Shown here piece by piece: positions 1 to 5,060 of a stretch of DNA of 5,060 bases. A program made the translations under genes and the position numbers. The stretch spans positions 1 through 5,060 of the forward strand of contig JAZDMK010000029.1 of assembly GCA_043800975.1 (NCBI GenBank), read 5' to 3'. This stretch comes from JAZDMK01 sp043800975 (lineage in GTDB: Bacteria; Bacteroidota; Bacteroidia; Bacteroidales; JAHJDW01). Within the stretch, counting starts at the first letter, position 1. The number at the start of each line of letters is the position of its first letter. Under the pieces are notes generated by a model. It ran no database searches. It was given only the letters and a program-made list of their open reading frames with translations, and was not told where the DNA came from.

Positions 1-63
1 TTGCGGGTTTACCAGAACCTCAGATGCGGATAAGTTCACTTCCACGCTTTTTTAAACAAAAAA
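1..63. other. Window-edge fragment, upstream gene not identifiable
   Basis: All three + frames are open from the window edge and close soon: frame 1 at 31-33 (TAA), frame 2 at 53-55 (TAA), frame 3 at 96-98 (TGA). Any of them could be the tail of an upstream gene. The frame 3 tail contains GLPEPQMR, which loosely recalls the C-terminal part of some AlbA_2-type ATP-binding proteins. That tail would overlap the next gene by 35 bases. The fragment is too short to decide, and no terminator is seen between it and the gene at 64. Confidence 0.3.
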
Positions 64-438
64 ATGGATTACACCTTTCTGCTAATTTACAACATTGAAG
101 AAAAAGAAACCCGTGAACGGTTTGAAATGGAGATTTGCATGATTGTTCAGGATTTTATAATGAACAGCGAAGAAGAAAGCCATTACTGGACTTTCAACAG
201 CATGTTGAGCAGAAAAAAACTAATCGATTTTCTTAAATTCATTTGCTCTGGTATTAAAGGGAAAAATGATCGGGTAGTTCTGTATGCGATGGGGCTTGAT
301 GAGGATGATAAAACTTTGATTGTAGGAGACAGGAAAATGGAAGACTGGATAGAACAAGCATTAATTGACACTTATCCGGCCAGAAAATTTCTCAGAATGG
401 TACGAAAAGTAATGGAAGATGTGAAAAATGAAAAATAA
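64..438 (+). CDS. Small hypothetical protein, possible Cas2/VapD-like ferredoxin fold
   Basis: This is a complete 124-aa gene that I do not recognise by name. The ATG at 64 follows an A-rich stretch, and the same frame has a stop at 31-33, so the start cannot lie much further upstream; Met22 (127) is a less likely alternative. There is no signal peptide or membrane segment, so the product should be cytoplasmic. By eye the order is: strand (Y3-I11), charged helix (E13-F31), strand (H40-F44), helix (R50-S62), strand (D69-M76, DRVVLYAM), strand (K83-V87), then an amphipathic, Lys/Arg/Glu-rich C-terminal helix (about 91-124). This order, the YNI ending of strand 1, and the helix followed by a D-x-V-x-x-Y strand resemble Cas2 and related VapD-type proteins. 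Cas2 normally has Asp where this protein has Asn10, so nuclease activity would be doubtful. There is no CRISPR array or cas1 here. The fold assignment is inference; other ferredoxin-like families fit as well. That it is a real gene is fairly sure; the function is unknown. Confidence 0.75.
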   Translation: MDYTFLLIYNIEEKETRERFEMEICMIVQDFIMNSEEESHYWTFNSMLSRKKLIDFLKFICSGIKGKNDRVVLYAMGLDEDDKTLIVGDRKMEDWIEQALIDTYPARKFLRMVRKVMEDVKNEK

Positions 439-482
439 TTTAATAAAAGTTAAAAAATGCGGAACCTTTCAAGTTTTCGGGG

Positions 483-500
483 CATAAATAGATATTTATG
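483..500. repeat. 18-base inverted repeat, possible operator or hairpin
   Basis: CATAAATAGATATTTATG has two 8-base arms (483-490 and 493-500) that are exact reverse complements around a GA centre. It lies 44 bases after the stop of the small gene and 16 bases before the terminator stem. It could be a binding site for a dimeric regulator or a weak AU-rich RNA stem in the 3' untranslated region. In AT-rich DNA such a palindrome can also arise by chance. Confidence 0.35.
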
Positions 501-516
501 GTGGTTTTAGTTAAAG

Positions 517-553
517 ATCATGCTTCCGGTCATAAGGCCGGTGCATGGTTTTT
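517..553 (+). terminator. Rho-independent terminator after the 124-aa gene
   Basis: The left arm CATGC-TT-CCGG (519-529) pairs with the right arm CCGG-T-GCATG (538-547). The loop is 8 bases (530-537), with a small TT/T internal bulge; A518/T517 can extend the stem with a wobble and an A-T pair. A run of T follows directly (549-553). The arrangement is a GC-containing stem plus a U tract on the + strand, about 80 bases after the stop at 438. It should end the transcript of the 124-aa gene. The other direction has no comparable T run, so it is probably unidirectional. Confidence 0.75.
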
Positions 554-601
554 ATTGAATTTTCATCATTTAATAGAAATACGAACCGGATAATTTTAAA
601 T

Positions 602-750
602 CCAGCCAAAAAAGCCTGATAAAAATCAGCCAAAAAGAAAAAAGAATCAAAAAAAACCAGAAATGACCAGAATCCATCCATGCAAAAACCAGATTTGGCC
701 AAAAAAATCCAAAACTGTTCCGATTTTGAACCAGAATAGTTCAAAAAAAA
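602..750. repeat. A-rich tract with repeated CAGCCAAAAA and ACCAGA motifs
   Basis: The + strand is strongly biased: positions 601-660 contain 36 A, 5 T, 12 C and 7 G. CAGCCAAAAA occurs twice, at 603-612 and 627-636. ACCAGA occurs four times, starting at 656, 666, 688 and 730. Runs of five or more A lie at 608-613, 621-625, 632-636, 638-643, 649-656, 684-688, 701-707 and 743-750. Some of these are about 10-12 bases apart, which would favour curved DNA. The tract may be a degenerate repeat, a bent upstream region or a small RNA. No protein is supported on either strand; the minus-strand frame reads as Phe-rich low complexity. Confidence 0.45.
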
Positions 751-800
751 CTGATTCTGATTCGATTTTAGCTATTTAACGACCAAACAAATTTTATAAA

Positions 801-935
801 ATGAAAAGAAGCAATAAAACAATAGGTGATTTGAGATATTTCCGGTGTAGAAATTACCTGTTGTGTATTTCTATTAATGCAGGTAGTTTTGAAAATTGCC
901 GGATTCACCGAAAGAACCAGCTGGTTTGCAAATAA
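801..935 (+). CDS. Possible 44-aa small ORF, weak
   Basis: An ATG at 801 follows the A/T-rich context TTTTATAAA and opens 44 codons to a TAA at 933-935. The predicted peptide is basic and has four Cys (residues 16, 22, 33 and 43), with no signal peptide or membrane segment. I recognise no family. The candidate promoter of the large gene (861-891) lies inside this ORF, so the two readings compete. ORFs of this length are common by chance, so this is a candidate only. Confidence 0.2.
   Translation: MKRSNKTIGDLRYFRCRNYLLCISINAGSFENCRIHRKNQLVCK
861..891 (+). promoter_or_regulatory. Candidate Bacteroidetes-type promoter for the large surface-protein gene
   Basis: TTG at 861-863 is followed after 20 bases by TAGTTTTG at 884-891. 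This matches the published Bacteroidetes pattern of a -33 TTG/TTTG and a -7 TAnnTTTG box. Transcription would start near 897-900 and leave an untranslated leader of roughly 230 bases before the ATG at 1127. I saw no better TAnnTTTG match closer to the gene. The palindrome AACCAGCTGGTT (915-926) would lie just inside the leader, a position where a regulator could act. Confidence 0.45.
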
Positions 936-1020
936 TTTCATAACTCTTTAGGAAAATAACTAAATGGAAATGATTCAAACTTCTACATAAAAAACGCAAA
1001 AGTGCAAGCAAAAATGTTTT

Positions 1021-1040
1021 TATAAAAATTAGTTTTTATA
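1021..1040 (+). repeat. AT-only hairpin in the leader of the large gene
   Basis: TATAAAAA (1021-1028) and TTTTTATA (1033-1040) are exact reverse complements around a 4-base loop, TTAG. A second copy of TTTTTATA at 1017-1024 overlaps the left arm, so two alternative structures are possible. The hairpin sits 86 bases before the ATG of the large gene. It has no G or C in the stem, so it would be weak as a terminator. It may affect transcript stability or be chance in AT-rich DNA. Confidence 0.35.
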
Positions 1041-1126
1041 CTAAGATGAGTGAACAAAATTTCATTGAAACTTGCAAAAAGAAACAAATCAAGAAATATT
1101 ATTAAATTTAAACCATAATTCACACC

Positions 1127-1180
1127 ATGAAAAAACTCATTACCCTCTTGTTCGTCCTGATGAGCATTGTTGCCAGTTCG
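1127..1180 (+). other. Signal peptide of the giant surface protein (residues 1-18)
   Basis: The N-terminus has two Lys, then a Leu/Ile/Val/Phe-rich core (residues 4-15), then A16-S17-S18 followed by Q19. This fits signal peptidase I cleavage after Ser18; a Gln at or next to the cleavage point is common in Bacteroidota exports. There is no lipobox Cys, so it should not be a lipoprotein. Confidence 0.88.
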
Positions 1181-4100
1181 CAAGTAACCATCATTGACAC
1201 ATTGTTTGCCGGAAAAGATGCAACTGTTTCCAGCCTAAGCCCGAATTCCAATTACGGAGGTTCCACACAGTTTTTATGCAGCCAGACCAACGGAATGCAG
1301 AACTACATGGAGCAATCGTATATTTATTTTGAACTTGGACAGATTCCAGCCAATGCAACAATCAATTCAGCGCATTTGAATTTATTTGGAATCAGCCATA
1401 CAGGAACAAACAGTAGTAAGTTGTTCATGTCAGGCGGAAACTGGGGAGAATTTTCTGTAAACTATAATAACCGACCATCACTATTGAACTATTATACTGC
1501 CCTGCCCCAATCGGACAGCAGCAATCAAAGTTATTCTGTAGATGTTCAAAGCCTTGTTAATCGCTGGGTAAGCGGCCTTTCTTCTAACTACGGTTTTTGC
1601 CTTTTACTTGATACCGTTGCACAACAGGGAGATCACGGACTGCGTTTCGGATCAAGAGAAAACAACACAAAACAACCTTATCTTATTATCAGCTATACCC
1701 TGCCTTCTGTGCCACTGACAAGTTTGCTCGCTTCATCATGCAATCAATCGGATATGCCTTTCAATGCACTTTTGGAAACTGGCTCTGTTTATAAAGCCGA
1801 TTCATATCAGTTTAAAATAACCAATGTCAACACAGGGCATACGGAATATGTAACAAAAAACACAAATAGTTTTTTCATGAATGAGATGAACGCAAAGGTT
1901 GAGAAAAATACTTTGTATTCATTTCGTTCGAGGGCAAGTATCAATGGTGTTTGGGGCAACTGGGGAGATTCATGCAACAATGTTACAGCAAATAAACAAT
2001 TATTAACCGCCTGTCAGGATGAAGGAATCAGTATTCAAATTCATACTGATGCTATTGGAGACCCTATTGTTGTTTCAGTGAACATCATTGGTGCTCATGC
2101 TTTGAACAGTGCTCAGATAACAGGCACAAGTGTGACGGTTGACACAATCGACCCGCATAACCCCACTTATTCTTTTACAGCCCCAGCAACTGATTTCACA
2201 TTGCTTTATCATATAAAACCCAACTGCGAAGTTTTTTCCGCTAACACAGAAAATATTTATACTACAGCGAGTATTAGTATTAACGGTGCAACGCCCATTA
2301 TCGTACTAGATTCATTTGAAATCAGCACCCCTTGGATTGTGTTTAATGATGCGGTGAGTATAAACCTGACTGCTCCGGCATTTCTGCATGAAAAGGTAGC
2401 GAGGACGTTTAAGTACACCAACACAGGGGAAAGCTTTACAGGTGATTTTAAGTTTACCGATACACTTGTATCGTACAATCACAACGCCATGATGAAGTTT
2501 ACAGATATAACGGCAAACGGAAATAAAATTACCAGTATTCAGCTACCAACTATAACAGATTCAATAGTCACTATAACGATAAGTCTGCAAAACTTTACTG
2601 ACTTGGACACGATTTTCGTTATTGACACAGTTGAAAGAACCGGATGCTACAACGACAATAACAAAACACATTTCTTTGCAAGCTACGGCTGTTCAGGCGA
2701 TGCCTTGTGCGCACAGGTTACTTCGCAGTATTTTACAACAACGCTCAATGAAGATCCTTTAGACAAACCCATCCTTCAATACGAACTGCTGACAACAGGC
2801 TACAACACCTGCTGGAGTTTGCCAAAAGATAGACAGATTAAAATAACCAATACAGGACAAGGCACAGCGGATTCAACAATGATTACAGTTTATCAGAACG
2901 GCGACAGCTGGACACCCTATGAACACAATATTTCAGAAATCAATCCGGCAAGTCTGTATGTTTTTAAAGACCCCGCATGCACCATTCCGGTTGTTACACA
3001 CGCCACAACCTACCCTTCGCTTTCCAGCAGTACAACGATCTTCTACGCAGTAGAACCATTGACCACCGGAAATAGTTTTTACATAAAATACAACGAAATC
3101 ATTCATTGCGATTCCTTATTACAGTCTGATTTATTCTTTAATCAAAAAACAAACCTTCATCAGGAAGGCTTCCCCAGAGTGAGGCTGATGCACCTTTGTG
3201 AAACAACGGATGAAGTATTATGCGATGCAAATAAATTTTGTGAGCAATACGGAAAACACGAAAGTAGTCTGGGACAAACACTGAACAATTATACAGGAAC
3301 GATGAACGGAGGCGACAGCGTGTGGCTTGATGTAGTTTCTACAACACCCCTTCTGCTTGCTTCGACAAGCGGAACAAGTCAGACGGGCTTCATTAACGAA
3401 ATGAAAAGAGCAAAACTGGAAGTAAAGATAAAACTGGAAAAAGGAATCGGGATTGTTGAAGACAGCCTTTATCTGATTTCTAAAATAAACGGACTACCCG
3501 CAAAACTATATCCTACCGGAAGGATTATTGATTTGGGATCAGCCACCCCCGGCTTTGGTGATACGCTGACTTATTATTTTACACTGGCCGACAGCTTCTA
3601 TACGGCAACCACAAACCCTGACTATGCTTGGCGTTATACACCAACAAATATTTACAATGAATTTTTTGTAAACAATTCTTTCAAAGTACATTTTCAGGTA
3701 GAAGCATTTTGCAACAGTTCGCTGGATGGTACACCTTCACAAATAAAACAGGAATTTTATTTCATTGCAGATTCTACCTGTGCCGATTGTCGTATTCCTT
3801 TATCAATGGTGAAAGATTCTATTAAGGTGCATTGCCCGGGATGCGTTACCCCGGGGTGGAACCTGAATTATTTTGATATAACAAGATCGAACTTCGGGTA
3901 CGCTGATAATAACAACAATAATTTCCCTGATTTTATTCCTCTGACACCTGCAAACCCATTGCTGGCACAAACCAAACATGCGATGATGGGTGACACGCTT
4001 GAATTTACAATCAACGGACAACTATCGGATGGAGGAAATATTTTTGACACCACAGGAGCACCCGTATTTGTGGGATTCAGTTACTTTGGTTTTGATTTTA

Positions 4101-5060
4101 ATTATGCACAACTGGAGTTCACCGGTGCAGCAACATTGCAAATGATGGCAGTTGCAGATACAGTAAGAGGAAAAATAAAAGATGCCAGCGGCAACGAATA
4201 TCCTTTTAAAATACCACCCACAGCCGTAAAACTTTTGCCTGAAGGATATGCAGTGAGTCTGAATAAAGATACGATCAACCAATACAAAACTGGAACACTT
4301 ACGTTCCCAAAATATCAGGCAGGAGATTCACTCTTTGCAAACCTTAAATTCAGGATCACGCAAAATCCGATTATCGCTGGAAATTATTTCAATATGGAAA
4401 CTGTGGATGCAGCCATGATAATGTCGGGAACACCCTTTACAGGAATAAATGATAAAGTGGATGCAGGAACAATTGCGGTTAACCAGCCTTTTGATTTTCT
4501 GGAAATTCCACAGGACAGTTTAAAGAATTACAATTACATGTGTACCGGTTGGGATGGGCGATATAGTGCAATAGGTGCAGATTTCAAACACAACAGAGCC
4601 GATATTTATCAGTACAATATTTTCAAGGATGCGAACCCTTGTTACAATATTATTAAAACCAGCATGTACACAGAAGTGGGAAGTGAAATTCAATATTCGG
4701 GCATAGATCAGGTTCTCGATCAGGGTGCTTTTTCTTCCTTCTCCTATGAGATACGCAACCTGTGGATGATGGATTCTATATTGGTGAACTATCCGGCGGG
4801 CTTCACACTGGACACCGTGATTTTTGTCAACACTCAGCTGACAAGCGATGTGAACGGAACTACCGTATACACTGGAAATCCAAATATCCCTAGCACTTGT
4901 TTTTATTATTACAATATGAACGATGCTACAGTTATCGGGAACTCTACGATGATTTATCCGAAAAGACATTTAAGTCAGGTCACTGCATTTAATGCAGACA
5001 GCCTCATGCTGTTTTGGGATGAGACAAAACGATACAGGGTTTACTTTATGGTAAAATCAG
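1127..5060 (+). CDS. Giant secreted multidomain surface protein (DNRLRE domain), 3' end beyond the window
   Basis: One frame is open for 1311 codons from the ATG at 1127 to the window edge with no stop, so the protein is C-terminally incomplete here. The start is fixed by a textbook signal peptide: Lys2-Lys3, a hydrophobic core, and A16-S17-S18 before Q19, the likely cleavage site. Residues about 22-192 form a DNRLRE/CBM96-type domain and about 198-285 an Fn3-like module. The remainder is Asn/Thr/Ser/Tyr-rich with alternating strand patterns typical of stacked beta-sandwich domains. KYTNTGESFTGDF (429-441) and KITNTGQGTAD (572-582) resemble the core of DUF11-like repeats. Scattered Cys, including CXXC pairs at 885/888 and 903/906, would suit disulfides after export. 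The expected role is extracellular: adhesion, glycan binding or matrix structure. No catalytic motif was seen. In Bacteroidota such proteins usually end in a type IX secretion or gliding-associated sorting domain, which would lie outside this window. It appears to be transcribed alone from the candidate promoter at 861-891. Confidence 0.93.
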   Translation, partial: MKKLITLLFVLMSIVASSQVTIIDTLFAGKDATVSSLSPNSNYGGSTQFLCSQTNGMQNYMEQSYIYFELGQIPANATINSAHLNLFGISHTGTNSSKLFMSGGNWGEFSVNYNNRPSLLNYYTALPQSDSSNQSYSVDVQSLVNRWVSGLSSNYGFCLLLDTVAQQGDHGLRFGSRENNTKQPYLIISYTLPSVPLTSLLASSCNQSDMPFNALLETGSVYKADSYQFKITNVNTGHTEYVTKNTNSFFMNEMNAKVEKNTLYSFRSRASINGVWGNWGDSCNNVTANKQLLTACQDEGISIQIHTDAIGDPIVVSVNIIGAHALNSAQITGTSVTVDTIDPHNPTYSFTAPATDFTLLYHIKPNCEVFSANTENIYTTASISINGATPIIVLDSFEISTPWIVFNDAVSINLTAPAFLHEKVARTFKYTNTGESFTGDFKFTDTLVSYNHNAMMKFTDITANGNKITSIQLPTITDSIVTITISLQNFTDLDTIFVIDTVERTGCYNDNNKTHFFASYGCSGDALCAQVTSQYFTTTLNEDPLDKPILQYELLTTGYNTCWSLPKDRQIKITNTGQGTADSTMITVYQNGDSWTPYEHNISEINPASLYVFKDPACTIPVVTHATTYPSLSSSTTIFYAVEPLTTGNSFYIKYNEIIHCDSLLQSDLFFNQKTNLHQEGFPRVRLMHLCETTDEVLCDANKFCEQYGKHESSLGQTLNNYTGTMNGGDSVWLDVVSTTPLLLASTSGTSQTGFINEMKRAKLEVKIKLEKGIGIVEDSLYLISKINGLPAKLYPTGRIIDLGSATPGFGDTLTYYFTLADSFYTATTNPDYAWRYTPTNIYNEFFVNNSFKVHFQVEAFCNSSLDGTPSQIKQEFYFIADSTCADCRIPLSMVKDSIKVHCPGCVTPGWNLNYFDITRSNFGYADNNNNNFPDFIPLTPANPLLAQTKHAMMGDTLEFTINGQLSDGGNIFDTTGAPVFVGFSYFGFDFNYAQLEFTGAATLQMMAVADTVRGKIKDASGNEYPFKIPPTAVKLLPEGYAVSLNKDTINQYKTGTLTFPKYQAGDSLFANLKFRITQNPIIAGNYFNMETVDAAMIMSGTPFTGINDKVDAGTIAVNQPFDFLEIPQDSLKNYNYMCTGWDGRYSAIGADFKHNRADIYQYNIFKDANPCYNIIKTSMYTEVGSEIQYSGIDQVLDQGAFSSFSYEIRNLWMMDSILVNYPAGFTLDTVIFVNTQLTSDVNGTTVYTGNPNIPSTCFYYYNMNDATVIGNSTMIYPKRHLSQVTAFNADSLMLFWDETKRYRVYFMVKS
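1190..1702 (+). other. DNRLRE / CBM96-like domain (residues about 22-192)
   Basis: The family landmarks appear in order. They are D31-A-T-V followed by N42-Y-G-G; the strand Y67-F-E-L with I73-P74 and A77-T-I-N-S-A-H-L-N-L-F; the motif W106-G-E-F-S-V-N-Y-N-N-R-P117; then V138-D-V with W147 and N154-Y-G-F157; and finally F174-x-S-R-E with Q183-P-Y-L-I-I-S-Y190. Length (about 170 aa) and position directly after the signal peptide fit the family. Members are linked to carbohydrate binding in secreted proteins. Which glycan is bound cannot be told from sequence alone. Confidence 0.82.
1718..1981 (+). other. Fn3-like module typical of Bacteroidetes secreted proteins (residues about 198-285)
   Basis: The module opens with L-x-x-S-S-C205 and closes with N273-G-V-W-G-N-W-G-D-S-C283. 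The middle has V-Y-K-A-D-S-Y-Q-F-K-I-T and a Y-S-F-R-S-R-A strand before the closing motif. From memory, this pattern is frequent in type IX-secreted Bacteroidetes proteins, often as tandem copies; only one copy is present here. C205 and C283 probably form a disulfide that bridges the two ends. It would act as a rigid spacer between the N-terminal binding domain and the distal repeats. Confidence 0.65.
3779..3844 (+). other. Paired CXXC motifs (Cys 885/888 and 903/906)
   Basis: Two CXXC motifs, C-A-D-C and C-P-G-C, lie 14 residues apart in an extracellular region that is otherwise poor in Cys. The second is followed by a Gly/Pro turn and the calcium-loop-like motif. Four Cys at this spacing could form two disulfides or bind one metal ion. 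In an exported protein disulfides are more likely. The segment probably marks a boundary between two beta domains. Confidence 0.5.
3905..3931 (+). other. Calcium-loop-like motif DNNNNNFPD (residues 927-935)
   Basis: Residues 927-935 place Asp or Asn at loop positions 1, 3, 5 and 9, with Pro before the last Asp. This fits the D-x-N/D-x-N/D-x-x-x-D pattern of thrombospondin type 3 and dockerin-like calcium loops. It occurs once, after NFGYA, in a form that recalls linkers of other large Bacteroidetes surface proteins. A stabilising calcium site is plausible but inferred; a plain Asn-rich linker is the alternative. Confidence 0.45.

Larger units (their letters stand above)
554..1126. other. 573-base intergenic region without a convincing gene
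   Basis: This AT-rich spacer lies between the terminator and the large surface-protein gene. It holds the A-rich repeat tract, a weak 44-codon ORF, a candidate promoter and an AT hairpin, each listed separately. It also has a perfect 12-base palindrome AACCAGCTGGTT at 915-926. I found no tRNA-like cloverleaf and no recognisable riboswitch or transposase remnant. The stretch before the final ATG is A/T-rich with no Shine-Dalgarno sequence, as is usual in Bacteroidota. Confidence 0.6.

Noticed and set aside
183..371. Minus-strand ORF of 62 codons inside the 124-aa gene
   Set aside because: The + strand frame over the same bases has a good start, a plausible globular composition and a terminator after it; the antisense frame is Ser-rich and unrecognised.
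428..487. 19-codon ORF whose ATG overlaps the end of the 124-aa gene
   Set aside because: The overlap could suggest translational coupling, but the peptide is very short, Lys-rich and unrecognised, and A-rich DNA gives such frames often.
511..744. Minus-strand ORF of 77 codons
   Set aside because: It starts at TTG, is Phe-rich because it reads the A-rich tract backwards, and runs into the terminator hairpin at 517-553. No recognisable domain.
602..750. CRISPR-like array
   Set aside because: The repeated units are only 6-10 bases, with irregular spacing and no spacer-length pattern, so this is not a CRISPR array despite the Cas2-like outline of the neighbouring protein.
983..1183. Minus-strand ORF of 66 codons
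   Set aside because: It overlaps the signal-peptide region and leader of the large + strand gene and shows no family features; shadow of an AT-rich region.
3803..4287. Cluster of four overlapping minus-strand ORFs of 61-86 codons
   Set aside because: They overlap each other in different frames and sit inside the large + strand gene; typical antisense shadows.
4520..4969. Minus-strand ORF of 149 codons
   Set aside because: It lies fully inside the large + strand coding frame, which has strong start, signal peptide and domain evidence. The antisense product has no recognisable motif or domain order.

Overview
The window looks like chromosomal DNA of a Bacteroidota (Bacteroidetes) bacterium. 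The spacers are AT-rich, no start codon has a Shine-Dalgarno sequence, and there is a match to the Bacteroidetes promoter pattern (TTG, about 20 bases, then TAnnTTTG). The main gene also has a domain make-up typical of secreted surface proteins in that phylum. This assignment is inferred from the sequence and was not tested by a database search.

Layout: positions 1-63 are an edge fragment whose upstream gene cannot be identified. A small complete gene (64-438, 124 aa) follows; I do not recognise it by name. Its predicted order of strands and helices resembles the ferredoxin fold of Cas2/VapD-type proteins, with the usual Cas2 Asp replaced by Asn. A good intrinsic terminator (517-553) closes this unit, with an 18-base palindrome just before it. 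Positions 554-1126 have no convincing gene. They hold an A-rich tract with repeated ACCAGA and CAGCCAAAAA motifs, a weak 44-codon ORF, a candidate promoter (861-891) and an AT-only hairpin (1021-1040).

From 1127 to the end of the window one uninterrupted reading frame of 1311 codons runs on the + strand and leaves the window still open. It starts with a clear signal peptide. Next comes a DNRLRE/CBM96-type carbohydrate-binding-like domain, then one copy of an Fn3-like module common in Bacteroidetes secreted proteins. The rest is a long series of Asn/Thr/Ser/Tyr-rich beta-sandwich-like segments, with a CXXC pair and a calcium-loop-like DNNNNNFPD motif. This is best read as a giant exported adhesin-like or matrix protein. 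A C-terminal type IX secretion or gliding-associated sorting domain would be expected beyond the window edge.

The two genes appear to be separate transcription units: a terminator and about 690 bases lie between them. Nothing in the sequence links their functions. I found no tRNA, rRNA, CRISPR array, insertion sequence or clear minus-strand gene.
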